Shown here piece after piece: positions 44,676 through 54,950 of a DNA stretch of 64,000 bases (position 1 is the stretch's first letter; each line of letters starts with the position of its first letter). Position numbers and translations under genes: made by a program. The notes beneath the pieces were generated by a model that ran no database searches, had not been told where the DNA came from, and was given only the letters and a program-made list of their open reading frames with translations. Source of the stretch: Thermoplasmata archaeon (lineage in GTDB: Archaea > Thermoplasmatota > Thermoplasmata > Thermoplasmatales > Thermoplasmataceae); NCBI GenBank assembly GCA_021806235.1, contig JAJZXU010000002.1:1-64000 (forward strand), given 5' to 3'.

Positions 44676-44726
44676 TATGGTTTATTATAATATAATTATT
44701 AATACCTTTTTAGCATTTATAGTACA

Positions 44727-45662
44727 ATGGAATGTTCAATATGCAATAATAAAGCTGTATACGAGGTAAAATATAATGGTTCATTTCTATGCAAAAAGCA
44801 TTTCATAGAATATGTTGAAAAAAGAGTGAAACGGGAAATAAGAAATCAGATGGATTTCAATAAAAAAAATATAAAAATATCTGTTGCAATTTCCGGTGGA
44901 AAGGATAGCTCGGCAACATTATACCTGTTAAATAAAATACTTGGCAGTAGAAGAAACCTTGAATTAAAAGCATTTACAGTTGATGAGGGTATAGCAGATT
45001 ACAGAAGCTCAGGGCTGGAAAAGGCAAAAAAACTATGTGATTCATTAAAGATTGAGCATGAAGTTATATCGTATAAGGAAAATTTCGGTTATACCCTTGA
45101 TGAGATAATGGAAATAGATAAAAAAACAATTTCCTGTTCACACTGTGGTCCCATGAGAAGGAATTTAATGAATAAAATATCGGAATATAACAAATCTGAT
45201 TATGTTGCCCTGGGCTTAAATTTAGACGACTACGCCCAGTCGATTTTAATGAATATTGCCAGGGGTGATGTATCAAGATATATTAGAATGGCTCCACATG
45301 CCTATGTCAGGGAGGGTTTAGTTCCAAGGATATTGCCCCTAAGAAAAATACCTGAAAAGGAAGTTGTTTTATATTCCATATTAAATGGCATAGACTTCGA
45401 CCATAGCTGGTGCCCCTATTATAACATGGCACAGAGAAATACATACAGGGATATAATAGATAAACTCGAAAGGGAAACACCAGGAACGAAATATGCAGTA
45501 GTAAAATTCTTCGATGAAACCAGGCAGCCTCTGAGAGAATATTATAAACAGGAAGATATAAAATTAAACAAATGTAAAATATGTGGCTCACCAACGGCAG
45601 GAGATGTATGTGAGGTCTGTAAGGATCTTGAAAATATAAAAAAACTGGAAGTAAAACCATAG
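44727..45662 (+). CDS. ncsA: tRNA 2-thiolation protein (TtuA/NcsA/Ctu1 family)
   Basis: 311 aa. An N-terminal zinc finger (CSICNNKAVYEV...CKKH), PP-loop ISGGKDSSATLYLL, catalytic cysteine block ISCSHCGPMRRNLMN, a second Cys in SWCPYYNM, and a C-terminal zinc finger CKICGSPTAGDVCEVC. This is the two-finger TtuA type that thiolates a tRNA uridine using an iron-sulphur cluster. A tRNA-Ile gene follows 37 bp later. Confidence 0.92.
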   Translation: MECSICNNKAVYEVKYNGSFLCKKHFIEYVEKRVKREIRNQMDFNKKNIKISVAISGGKDSSATLYLLNKILGSRRNLELKAFTVDEGIADYRSSGLEKAKKLCDSLKIEHEVISYKENFGYTLDEIMEIDKKTISCSHCGPMRRNLMNKISEYNKSDYVALGLNLDDYAQSILMNIARGDVSRYIRMAPHAYVREGLVPRILPLRKIPEKEVVLYSILNGIDFDHSWCPYYNMAQRNTYRDIIDKLERETPGTKYAVVKFFDETRQPLREYYKQEDIKLNKCKICGSPTAGDVCEVCKDLENIKKLEVKP

Positions 45663-45699
45663 AAATATTTATTAAATTTCTAAGGATAGGGGTCAGTAT

Positions 45700-45774
45700 G
45701 GGGCTGTAGCTTAGCTTGGTTGGAGCACCCGGCTGATAACCGGGAGGTCACCGGTTCAAATCCGGTCAGCCCCA
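45700..45774 (+). tRNA. tRNA-Ile (GAT)
   Basis: A complete cloverleaf: acceptor GGGGCTG/CAGCCCC with discriminator A, anticodon stem CCGGC... with loop CTGATAA (GAT), T-arm CCGGT/CCGGT-type stem with TTCAAAT. CCA is not encoded. No intron. Confidence 0.95.
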
Positions 45775-45853
45775 TTTATAGCTATAAACAAGTCTTTATG
45801 TCTTGGGAATTCCGCGTAAACTTTTTGATTACAGGAACAAAAAAACTTAATAA

Positions 45854-48568
45854 ATGGAATATTATATAATCAATGTGGTTAACCAAAAGGATGGTAAAGA
45901 TAACCGGTCAAAATCAGTAAATCCCCATGACTCTGTGAGTATCTCAAAACGTTCTATACAGTCCATTCTTGAAGATACTGGAACTAATCCTGGCAAGGGA
46001 CTTACATCTGAGGAAAGCAGGAAACAACTATCAATTTATGGAAGCAATAAACCCGTTGAAACCAGAAGGCATGGTCTATTGTGGCTGGCACTCCAGCAGA
46101 TAAGGGAACCTATGATTCTAATTCTGGTAATAATCGCTGCTATATATGCCTTTATTGGGAAACCTGAGGACATTATTACAATTATCGTAATAATAGTAAT
46201 TATAATTGCCACCGAAACATATACTGTAAACAGAGCCCGAAAATCACTGGATGCATTAAGAAAATTTGCATCTCCAACATGCATGGCAGTAAGAGATGGA
46301 AAACAAAAAGAAATCACAACTGCGGACATAGTTCCGGGTGATATTCTGCTTATTGCCGCTGGTGACAGGGTAGCTGCAGACGCAAGACTCATAGAGGATT
46401 ATGGGCTGAAGATAGACGAATCCTCACTTACAGGAGAATCATTCCCCGTGATAAAGGATTCAGAAAAAATTCCAACAAGCTCTGCCGTTGCCGATCTTAA
46501 CAACATGATATTTTCCGGGACGCTGATCATTCAAGGTTCTGGAAGAGCGGTCGTAACAGCTACAGGAAAGAGCACCGAAATAGGTAAAATAACCCAACTT
46601 CTTGAAAACCAGGAAATTGAGAAAACCCCACTTACCAGAGCAATGAACAAAATAATAATCATCCTTGCTTTTATTGCAGTTTTTTTCAGTATTTTTATTC
46701 CACTGATCGGTTATATTAGGGGCTTTGGTCTCAAAAGCATGATGCTTATTGGGCTATCACTTGCCTTTGCTATAGTTCCTGAGGAGTTGCCAGTAGTTAT
46801 TTCCCTGACCTTTGCACGCGGAGCATACACACTAACCCGTAAGAATGTAATAGTGAAAAATCTTAAGGCCACAGAGATACTTGGAAATGTTACAGTAATT
46901 GCAACCGACAAAACAGGTACGCTTACCGAGAATAAAATGAGCGTAAGCCACACATATGATTTGGATAGCGGAGTCCGGAATTCTAATTTTTACAATAAAT
47001 TTCTATCGGAAAGTGCTTTATTAGCCACTGGAAACTTGATTGGAGGTCGCGAAGCAGCATTGGGTCATAGGGATCCTATGGAAGTTGCGGTATATAAATG
47101 AGTCGCCGGGCAGGAATTCAATATGGCTGATATCAGTAACTCTTTCAAACCGGTGGATCAGTTTGGATTTGACAACAGGCTCAAGCTTGCCACGTACCTT
47201 TACTCACATTCTGGCTCATACTCGGTATATATAAGCGGTGCGCCCGAAGCAGTTATTGAGAAATCTAAATGCATTTCAAAATCTGGAATTATAACGGAAA
47301 TCAACGACTCTGATAAATTGTCCATAATCTCGGCACTTGATCAATTTTCAGAAATGGGCGAGCGGACGATAGGTATAGCTTACGCTCATGGAAGGAAAAG
47401 AGAAACTGAGAGAAGTAATCTGGAAATGGAACTAACGTTTATAGGACTTATCAGCTTCATGGACCCACCAAGAAGGGAAATAAAGAAATCAATAATGGAA
47501 TGCCAGGAAGCCGGAATCAGAGTCCTGATGATCACAGGAGATCATCCAAAGACAGCGATATCCATTGCAAAACAGATTGGAATTAACAATTCGTTTGAGG
47601 CTATAACTGGATCCGAGCTGAAACAAATGAGTGATAATCAGGTTTTGGATGCAACAAAAAAAACCACAATTTTTGCCAGAATAACATCCGAAGATAAACT
47701 GCGGATTGTGAATTTATTGGAGTCAACTGGGGAAACTGTTGCCGTTACCGGAGATGGGGTAAACGATGCACCGGCTCTACGGTCAGCCAAAATTGGAATA
47801 GCCATGGGAATACGTGGAACAGACGTTGCAAAGGAATCATCCGACATAATACTTGCTGATGACAATTTTTCTACAATTGTGAAAGCGATTCAGATTGGAA
47901 GGCAGATAAATCAAACTCTCAGGAAAAGTGTTACTTTTTACGTCACTGTCCAGTTTGCACTGGTAAGTATGTTTTTGGTACCACTTGCACTCTCTCTTCC
48001 ATTCCCCCTTTCCCCAATTCAGATAGTTATCATAGAATTCCTCATGGATATTGGTGCACTATGGGGATTCACATCAGAGCCGCCAGAAGAAGGGCTTATG
48101 GAGGGAACTCCAAGGAACACGCAAAATAGATTTATTGATGCGAGAATGAAAAAAAATATTGCGATGGCAACTGTGGGCCTGGTTATAGCGGTTATGGGAC
48201 TTTATATATATACAATATACACCTCAGAAAACATCATTGAGGCCCAGGCAATAGCATTTTCCACATGGGTTCTGTCTCAGGTTGTATTTGCACAGAATAT
48301 GAGAACAGAGAGCGAATCTGTAATAAGGAGGGGATTTTTTTCAAACCTCCCGCTACTTATCTGGGCAGTTGCTGTGATTTTTGTGTTTATCCTTATTGCA
48401 TTTTTCCCTGTACTGGAGGTCATCACACGTACATCATATATAACATACCGGGATTGGTTACTGATAATACCTGCCGCAATAGCTTCAACTTCCTGGATGG
48501 AAATATTCAAATTCCGCAATAAAGAAGGAAACAAGCATCAGAATCCTGGGCGAATAAATACAATATAA
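45854..48568 (+). pseudogene. P-type (P2-like) cation-transporting ATPase with one in-frame stop
   Basis: Two open frames, 45854-47101 and 47123-48568, lie in one phase and are separated only by a TGA at 47099-47101. Together they make about 904 residues, the normal length. Part one has the TGES loop (SSLTGESFPVI), VPEELPVVISL in TM4 and the phosphorylation site DKTGTLTENKM; part two has SGAPEAVIEK (nucleotide domain), MITGDHPKTA and TGDGVNDAPALRSA. The stop falls in the nucleotide-binding domain. Codon use (more CTC, CTT, CGG, GTC) differs from native neighbours, so the gene was probably acquired from a related acidophile. Sequencing error must be excluded. Confidence 0.85.
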
Positions 48569-48594
48569 AACACGTATAATAGAGGTAATTCTCA

Positions 48595-49038
48595 TTGCCG
48601 ATCAGAAATAAAATTGTCCTGATAACCAATATCATTCGTGGTTCTAAATATTCCATAGTTAGTATCATAAGCTTTGGCATAGAGGAGGGGGTACTGGCCG
48701 CAGTATTGTATTCGGTTGGATTGGGCTACATCATCCTAGCAAACATTGCAGCTATATTCATTAGCGTTGCATTCAGTTTCTTCATGAATGAATGGTGGGT
48801 AGTCAAGAATGAGGGATATCATGGAATGGGGATGGCAGGACTTATAGTAAGGATGCTAAAGTTCCAGGCGATCTACGCTTTTGGGAGTGCTGTAGGAGTA
48901 ATAACCCAGCTTATTATCTATCATTTCTCTGGTATAAATCCAGTGATAGCTAATATAGGAGGTGCAATTATAGCATATCCAATAAATTATGTATTTAGCC
49001 TGCTCATTGTTTGGAAGATTAGGATCTGGAAAGAATGA
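48595..49038 (+). CDS. GtrA-family membrane protein
   Basis: 147 aa from TTG, with AGAGGTAA about 8 nt upstream. Four helices with SKYSIVSIISFGIEEGVLAA, FFMNEWWVVKNEG and a basic end WKIRIWKE, the GtrA layout. It shares the less AT-rich codon use of the P-type ATPase before it, and follows it by 26 bp. It may take part in polyprenyl-linked sugar movement. Confidence 0.8.
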   Translation: MPIRNKIVLITNIIRGSKYSIVSIISFGIEEGVLAAVLYSVGLGYIILANIAAIFISVAFSFFMNEWWVVKNEGYHGMGMAGLIVRMLKFQAIYAFGSAVGVITQLIIYHFSGINPVIANIGGAIIAYPINYVFSLLIVWKIRIWKE

Positions 49039-49423
49039 CTGGGTGCATAAAAATAAACTGCGTTGCATAACCAAGTATGTGTCTTCATTGATAATGGCAA
49101 CGTAAAAATTATAACGTATATTACATAAAATTCGATACCGATAGTGGCAATAACAACTCTAACAATAGCAAATGCAATTATGACGGCTATCACCGATCTT
49201 TCAATTATAAACCTTCATTTCGAATGTATATATTTCCTATTTTTTTATTTACCCCCTACTTATTGAGGAAATTTCGGACATTTTCTAACAGCTCCTGTTT
49301 ACTGATGTGATCCGTTAATTTGTTGCTGGTACCATGAGTAAATGTTTCCGTTGCAGAGATGTAAAATAACTGGTTTATGAAGCAAATCCATATACAAAAG
49401 CATAAAAAAGAGCATCAGAAATT
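49039..49423. other. Spacer with possible gene remnant
   Basis: About 385 bp. A minus-strand frame ending near 49,080 begins at 49193 and reads IIAFAIVRVVIATIGIEFYV, which looks like a membrane helix, but it runs into the GtrA gene and is not a complete gene. The rest is AT-rich with no signal. It marks the end of the foreign-looking stretch. Confidence 0.3.
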
Positions 49424-50509
49424 TTATATTAATTTAACCTTATCAACTGTATATTTATTTAAACAGTCCCCATCAATATCAATTCCAATGCCATCATAAT
49501 CATATGGTTTTATTTCACCGTTATTCATACTAAATACGTTTTTGACTATATCATTTTTGAAATATTTCTCATTTGGTGAAGTATCTCCGGGGTAATCCAC
49601 ATTATTTAATGATGCTATAGCCACATTATATGATCTGCCTATACCCGTCTCTAACATACCACCTATCCACGTGTGCCCATTATATTTTTTAACTATATCT
49701 ATTATTTTTAATGAACTGTAAAAGCCGCCTACCCTTCCAGGTTTTATATTAATAACCTTGCATGCATCGATTTCAAATGCTTTTTCTGCTTTTTCAGGTG
49801 ATGTTATAGATTCATCTAAACATATTGGCGTACTTATTTCTTTAGCTAATTTGGCATGGTATATCAGGTCATCATGGTATAATGGTTGTTCTAAATATGT
49901 TAAATCATATCTATCTATCTTTTTGATCAAATCGAAATCATTTATTGTATAATCACTATTTGCATCTGCGGTTAAATTTATATCGGGAAAATGATCTCTA
50001 ACCTCTTTTAATATTTTAATTTCTTCACCTTTTTTTATCTTTACCTTTATTCTTTTATATTTTTTATTTAAAGCATCCTCTATTTTTTTAACTGTTATAT
50101 TTATATCATCCATACCTAATGATATACCAACATTTGCATATCCTCTTGTTTTTCCTATGTATTTATATAAAGGTTTTTTATTTAATTTTGAATAATAGTC
50201 GTACAGTAACATTTCGATGGCCGCTTTAGCCATATTATTTTCTTTTACAAACTTTATTTTTCCATTGAACTGTTCTATATCAGGCAAATCCTTTAAAACA
50301 TTAATTAAATAATCTTTTATTATATGGAAGACCGTAAAATTATCTTCGGGTCCATAAAAAGGGTTTTCATCCGTTACAGCTTCTGAATATGCCGTTATTC
50401 CATTATTAATTAATTTAAGCACCAGCACATCCTTATTTATATCAGTTCCGAAACTTGTTGTAAATTTGCTTATCAATGGCATTTTCAATTTATAACAATA
50501 TAATTCCAT
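49424..50509 (-). CDS. Enolase-superfamily enzyme (OSBS / N-acylamino acid racemase type)
   Basis: 361 aa, muconate-lactonizing subgroup. The catalytic Lys pair is KRIKVKIKKG (KxK), metal ligands are Asp in LTADANSDY, Glu in TYLEQPLY and Asp in CLDESITSPEKA, and the second Lys is NIKPGRVGGF. WIGGMLETGIG is the final block. o-Succinylbenzoate synthase for menaquinone is likely, since Thermoplasmatales use menaquinones; racemase activity is the known side function. No other men gene is nearby. Confidence 0.85.
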   Translation of the reverse strand: MELYCYKLKMPLISKFTTSFGTDINKDVLVLKLINNGITAYSEAVTDENPFYGPEDNFTVFHIIKDYLINVLKDLPDIEQFNGKIKFVKENNMAKAAIEMLLYDYYSKLNKKPLYKYIGKTRGYANVGISLGMDDINITVKKIEDALNKKYKRIKVKIKKGEEIKILKEVRDHFPDINLTADANSDYTINDFDLIKKIDRYDLTYLEQPLYHDDLIYHAKLAKEISTPICLDESITSPEKAEKAFEIDACKVINIKPGRVGGFYSSLKIIDIVKKYNGHTWIGGMLETGIGRSYNVAIASLNNVDYPGDTSPNEKYFKNDIVKNVFSMNNGEIKPYDYDGIGIDIDGDCLNKYTVDKVKLI

Positions 50510-50788
50510 TATTTATAATAAAAACTCCATATAAAAATCTATCCTTAAAAATTACAGAATTTTCCTATATCGGTATTGATAATATATTAATGTATTGCTG
50601 GAAAATCTCCCGTTGTAATAACGATGAGAAGGAAAATAAGGAAATAGATGGCTATGTACCCATAGCATTTTAATTTTTATTTCTGGTTACATAGTATAAT
50701 TTATCCACACTATATCACTATTTGTTCCAACCAATATCTGCAATTTTACAACCTGATAAATGTAATAGGATTTACTTACATTCCTAAA

Positions 50789-50861
50789 TGGGCCCGACCG
50801 GATTTGAACCGGTGACCACCGCCTTGTAAGGGCGGTATCATAACCACTAGACTACGAGCCC
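50789..50861 (-). tRNA. tRNA-Val (TAC)
   Basis: The minus strand folds with acceptor GGGCTCG/CGGGCCC (one G-T pair) and discriminator A, anticodon stem CCGCC/GGCGG with loop CTTACAA (TAC), and T-arm CCGGT... No encoded CCA, no intron. Confidence 0.95.
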
Positions 50862-50950
50862 ATAGCACTCAATTGATTAACAACATAATAATTTTTACGT
50901 TTATTAATTTATGCCCATAACATTTTAAATATATAATGTTTATCTAACCA

Positions 50951-51349
50951 ATGGCAGGCAAAATCAAAATTCGTGGAAAAGTATTTTTGGATGGTAAGGA
51001 ATTAATAAATGCAAATGTATATATACACATAAAGGGGTACTCAAGGGCAAGGGTAACGCACATAGATATTCAGGACCCTGAATTAAGAAAAATTATTCCG
51101 CCAAGGCACAGTGATTATCCGGAAATATTGTGGGGGGTCAGTACAGTAAATATACCTGTTAAGGACCATAATCTAACAATAATTAACTGTACCCTCGGAA
51201 AGTTAATCAAACTGAATGGAAATATATACGTTGGTGGAAAGGGTAAGGGCATATTTCTCGGATTACATAAGGAACAGATAAAAAACCTTGAAAACTATGG
51301 GTCCTCAATAGGCATAACTCCAAAAAAATTAAAAAAGAATTTAAAATAA
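50951..51349 (+). CDS. Unknown protein, beta-rich
   Basis: 132 aa, not recognised. It is predominantly strand-like (KIRGKVFLDGKELINANVYI, NLTIINCTLGKLIKLNGNIY) with IIPPRHSDYPEILWGVSTVN in the middle and a basic end LKKNLK. The start seems secure: a TATA-like region about 25 bp upstream. A small archaeal family of unknown role. Confidence 0.65.
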   Translation: MAGKIKIRGKVFLDGKELINANVYIHIKGYSRARVTHIDIQDPELRKIIPPRHSDYPEILWGVSTVNIPVKDHNLTIINCTLGKLIKLNGNIYVGGKGKGIFLGLHKEQIKNLENYGSSIGITPKKLKKNLK

Positions 51350-51616
51350 CCCTTTTTTGTATTTCTGTTCTACTTCTATTGCATTTATTTCCCACGTAAG
51401 TTTAAATGATTTTACGGTTTCCATCAAATGATCTAAACTGTCTGCATTCCATCTGCATACTGCTTCGTTCTCCTTTTCTCCAAGGAATAATTCTTCCAGT
51501 TTTAATCCTGCAGGTAATTTCTTTGTCTTTGCCATATCCATAATCTTTGTTGCGAATCCCATTACATCATCTTTCTGGTTATCCTTCCATTTATGAATTA
51601 CTATTACCTCAACCAT
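51341..51616 (-). CDS. Small alpha-beta protein of unknown function
   Basis: 91 aa. The order of elements (VEVIVIHKWKDNQKDDVMGF helix, EELFLGEKENEAVCRWNA strands, DSLDHLMETVKSFKLTWEI) looks like a ferredoxin-like dimeric alpha/beta-barrel fold. No catalytic residue is obvious. It converges with the previous gene, overlapping 9 bp. Confidence 0.65.
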   Translation of the reverse strand: MVEVIVIHKWKDNQKDDVMGFATKIMDMAKTKKLPAGLKLEELFLGEKENEAVCRWNADSLDHLMETVKSFKLTWEINAIEVEQKYKKGLF

Positions 51617-51723
51617 AATAATATAATAAATAGAAGTATTTAAATATTAGTCAAATTATTTTTTACTGATTATAAAAAAATCAAAAATATTTAATTAGTA
51701 TTGTTTATTATTAGTAGATTATC

Positions 51724-53991
51724 TTGGCTTTAAATTTAATAATTGCAGAGAAAATGGACGCTGGTCGTAGAATATCTTACATATTATCTGATAAAACTTC
51801 AAAACAGAAAAGATCAAAAAATATAAACTACATAGAATTTGATTCTAACAATGATAGAAATATTATGATTTCACTGAGTGGCCATATTCTGGAAACCGAT
51901 TTTCCTGAGGAATTCAGGGACTGGATAAAATCAGACTTAAATAAATTAATAGATTCAAATATTATATACAATGTAAAAAATAAAAGGGCAGAGACTGCCT
52001 TAAAATCCTTCAACGGTATAGATAAAATAATTATAGCTACCGATTACGATCGTGAGGGGGAATTAATTGGTGTTGAATCATTAAGGTTCATAAATCAGAA
52101 TAATACACTGATAAAGAGGGCAAAATTCAGTGCATTGACATCATCGGAAATCAAAGATGCGTTTAATAATCTGATTGATGTTAATTATGGCCTGGCTGAT
52201 TCCGCACAGGCAAGGGAAGAGATAGATTTATTATGGGGAGCAGTTTTAACAAGATTTTTCTCTGTTGCAAGCAATAGATTATGGAAGGATTTCATATCTG
52301 TTGGTAGGGTTCAGACACCTACACTGGCATTGATAGTCCAGAGAGAGGAGGAAATAACAAATTTTATTCCTAAAAAATATTATGTAATCTCCATATTATT
52401 CAATAAAAAATCTGATTTTACCGGAACATATGAAAAAACCATAGATGATAAAAAACTGGCGGATGAAATTTATAATAAAATCAAGAATCAAAACGGTACA
52501 GTGAAATCATATAAAAAAGAAATAAAGGATGTTTATAAGCCAATACCATTCAGTACAACCGATTTTTTAAGGGAAGCATCAAGAATAGGTGTGACCCCAT
52601 CAAATGCCATGAAAATAGCCGAAAAGTTATATATGAGCGGTTTAATCAGTTATCCGAGGACAGATAATACCGTATATCAGAGGTCAATACCATTGAAAAA
52701 TATAGCAGGCAAATTCAAAAATACTGAATTTGATAAGGAGGCCAATATGGTTTTAAACCAGGAAAAAATAATCCCATCAAGAGGGAAAATAGAAACAACC
52801 GATCACCCTCCAATATATCCTGTATCGGTACCCAAGAATGCACTAACAGGGTCGTACAAAAATATATATGAATTAATTGTAAGAAGATTTTTAGCAACGT
52901 TATATAAAAATGCGAAAATTGAAAAATCCGAGGCCATAATAGATGTCAATGGTTATAATTTCATAGCAAAGGGAGAAAAGATAATAGACAATGGATGGTA
53001 TGATATTTATAAATACAGGAAATTAAAGGAGGCCAAATTGCCCGAATTACAGGAAAATGAAATGGTAAGGGCAAAGGAATGGAATATGGATGAAAAATTA
53101 ACAGAGCCACCAAGAAGATATGATGTTGCATCATTATTGAAATTAATGGAATCATTAAATCTGGGAACAAAGAGTACAAGGCATGATATAATACAGAAGT
53201 TGAATGACAGGAACTTTGCAACTGGCAACCCCTTAAAACCCACGCAGTTAGGAATTGGATTTATTAAGGCTGTTAATTCAATAAATTCATCAATAGCAAA
53301 ACCTGATATGACTGCTGAACTGGAAAACGAAATGAATTCGATAGCCGAAAACAAAAAGAAATTAGACGATGTTGTAAATGATTCCAGGAAAATGCTTCAT
53401 GAGGCATTGAATGGATTCCAGAACAATAAAGTAGATATAAAAAATACAATTAATGATTATGCCAACAGGGGAGAAATAATGGGTAAATGCCCGGTTGATA
53501 ATGGTGATATATCGCTGATAAAATACAGAAACTTTTCAAAGGTTAAATGTTCAAATGAGGATTGCAAAATAAATTTCAATTTAAACATTAGTGGATTAAT
53601 ACAGCTAACAGATAAAAGGTGTGATGTCTGCTCATTGCCATTGATAAAAATAATAAGAAGGGGACAATCACCGGAGTTGAGGTGTATAGACCCTAATTGT
53701 GAATACAATAAAAAGAAATTAACATATGGTGAATGTCCATCTGATGGTGGTAATTTAATATTGAGGCAATCGAGATACGGTAAAAGATTTTTGGGCTGTT
53801 CAAACTACCCTAAATGCACTGTAACATACCCACTGCCACAGAAAGGTTTGATAGTTAACTCCGGTGAAACATGCCCGCATTGCAGTGCACCGTTGCTGAT
53901 AATGATTAATGGAAAAAGGAAATGGAAGTTCTGCCCTAATATGAAATGTGAATATAATAAGAAGGATAAACTTGAAAAAAATAAGCAGTGA
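51724..53991 (+). CDS. topA: DNA topoisomerase I (type IA)
   Basis: 755 aa from TTG. Toprim motif IIATDYDREGELIG near residue 99, active-site Tyr in GLISYPRTDNTVYQ near 318, and at least four C-terminal zinc ribbons (CPVDNGD... CSNEDC; CDVCSLPL ... CIDPNC; CPSDGGN ... CSNYPKC; CPHCSAPL ... CPNMKC). It relaxes negative supercoils. The TTG is the only start that keeps the first strand LNLIIAEKMDAGRRI. Confidence 0.93.
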   Translation: MALNLIIAEKMDAGRRISYILSDKTSKQKRSKNINYIEFDSNNDRNIMISLSGHILETDFPEEFRDWIKSDLNKLIDSNIIYNVKNKRAETALKSFNGIDKIIIATDYDREGELIGVESLRFINQNNTLIKRAKFSALTSSEIKDAFNNLIDVNYGLADSAQAREEIDLLWGAVLTRFFSVASNRLWKDFISVGRVQTPTLALIVQREEEITNFIPKKYYVISILFNKKSDFTGTYEKTIDDKKLADEIYNKIKNQNGTVKSYKKEIKDVYKPIPFSTTDFLREASRIGVTPSNAMKIAEKLYMSGLISYPRTDNTVYQRSIPLKNIAGKFKNTEFDKEANMVLNQEKIIPSRGKIETTDHPPIYPVSVPKNALTGSYKNIYELIVRRFLATLYKNAKIEKSEAIIDVNGYNFIAKGEKIIDNGWYDIYKYRKLKEAKLPELQENEMVRAKEWNMDEKLTEPPRRYDVASLLKLMESLNLGTKSTRHDIIQKLNDRNFATGNPLKPTQLGIGFIKAVNSINSSIAKPDMTAELENEMNSIAENKKKLDDVVNDSRKMLHEALNGFQNNKVDIKNTINDYANRGEIMGKCPVDNGDISLIKYRNFSKVKCSNEDCKINFNLNISGLIQLTDKRCDVCSLPLIKIIRRGQSPELRCIDPNCEYNKKKLTYGECPSDGGNLILRQSRYGKRFLGCSNYPKCTVTYPLPQKGLIVNSGETCPHCSAPLLIMINGKRKWKFCPNMKCEYNKKDKLEKNKQ

Positions 53992-54826
53992 GATTTTTGG
54001 AATAACGTTATTTATACTATCGTCATTATTTTCATTATACCTAGCGTTTAATCTATACGGTATACCGTCAATAAGGGCAGAAAGTAGTGGCATAACACTG
54101 GTATTTGTCCTGTATTATATAGTTTTCATGGTGGTTTTTACATTAATTGTATTATATATCATTAAAAAACATGCAAATATCATGAAGGGCATATTTCTTA
54201 TACTGATAATTTATATGATTTTTGTTGTTTCATCAATAATTTCAGATATAGTTTCGGTTAATTTAATCGAATATTACCTAATAATAGCATTAATAACAGG
54301 CTTCTTTGCATATATGTTAATATTCAGGAATGAATGGTATATAACGGATGCAGCAGGTTTTATAATGATAGCCGGAGCTGCTTCAATTTTAGGCATTTTG
54401 TTAAAAACGTATATAGCCCTTATATTATTAATCGTTTTTGCGGTTTACGATTATATATCAGTTTATAAAACCAAGCATATGATTACACTTGCAAAAGCGG
54501 CGGTAAATAATAACTATCCTCTATTGTTTTTACTGCCGTCAAGCAAAAATTTAAAAATGAAGGACGTTACCTTTGAAAACCGTGGTAAAAATGATATTAT
54601 TATGCTCGGGTTCGGGGATATGGCAATACCGGAACTATTTATAGTATCTGCATCAATGTACAATATAAACCATATAGTATTATTTGCATCATTAACAATG
54701 GCAGGGGGAATAGCGGCATTAATATTCCTGTTCCATTTCAATAACAAGCCAGCTCCTGGACTGCCATATATAAATACCGGTGTGATAATAGGATTTTTAA
54801 TAGCATTATTAATAATAAGAATTTAA
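53972..54826 (+). CDS. Presenilin-type intramembrane aspartyl protease
   Basis: About 284 aa and nine helices. Both catalytic Asp motifs are visible: the YD in FAVYDYISVYKTKH and the GxGD in MLGFGDMAIPELF. The PAL-like motif is KPAPGLPYIN before the last helix. Archaeal presenilin/SPP homologues cleave membrane-spanning peptides. The TTG start at 53972 (LKKISSEIFGI) is chosen; an ATG at 53948 gives eight more basic residues. Either overlaps the topA end. Confidence 0.88.
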   Translation: MKKISSEIFGITLFILSSLFSLYLAFNLYGIPSIRAESSGITLVFVLYYIVFMVVFTLIVLYIIKKHANIMKGIFLILIIYMIFVVSSIISDIVSVNLIEYYLIIALITGFFAYMLIFRNEWYITDAAGFIMIAGAASILGILLKTYIALILLIVFAVYDYISVYKTKHMITLAKAAVNNNYPLLFLLPSSKNLKMKDVTFENRGKNDIIMLGFGDMAIPELFIVSASMYNINHIVLFASLTMAGGIAALIFLFHFNNKPAPGLPYINTGVIIGFLIALLIIRI

Positions 54827-54950
54827 TCCATAAAAATATTGGGCATCCATGGCTAGACCATAACTGTTTTAACAGAATATAATATATGCTATGCCAGGGC
54901 TATCAGCAGTTTGCTGTGCCGGGAATACTGATACCATGGCATGGTATAAA

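Noticed and set aside
47099-47101. Possible recoding of TGA (selenocysteine) in the P-type ATPase
   Set aside because: P-type ATPases have no Cys/Sec at this site and no SECIS-like hairpin was seen; a nonsense mutation or error is simpler.
48987-49193. 68-codon minus-strand frame with a hydrophobic start
   Set aside because: Its second half is antisense to the GtrA gene and it lacks a proper end; at most a remnant.
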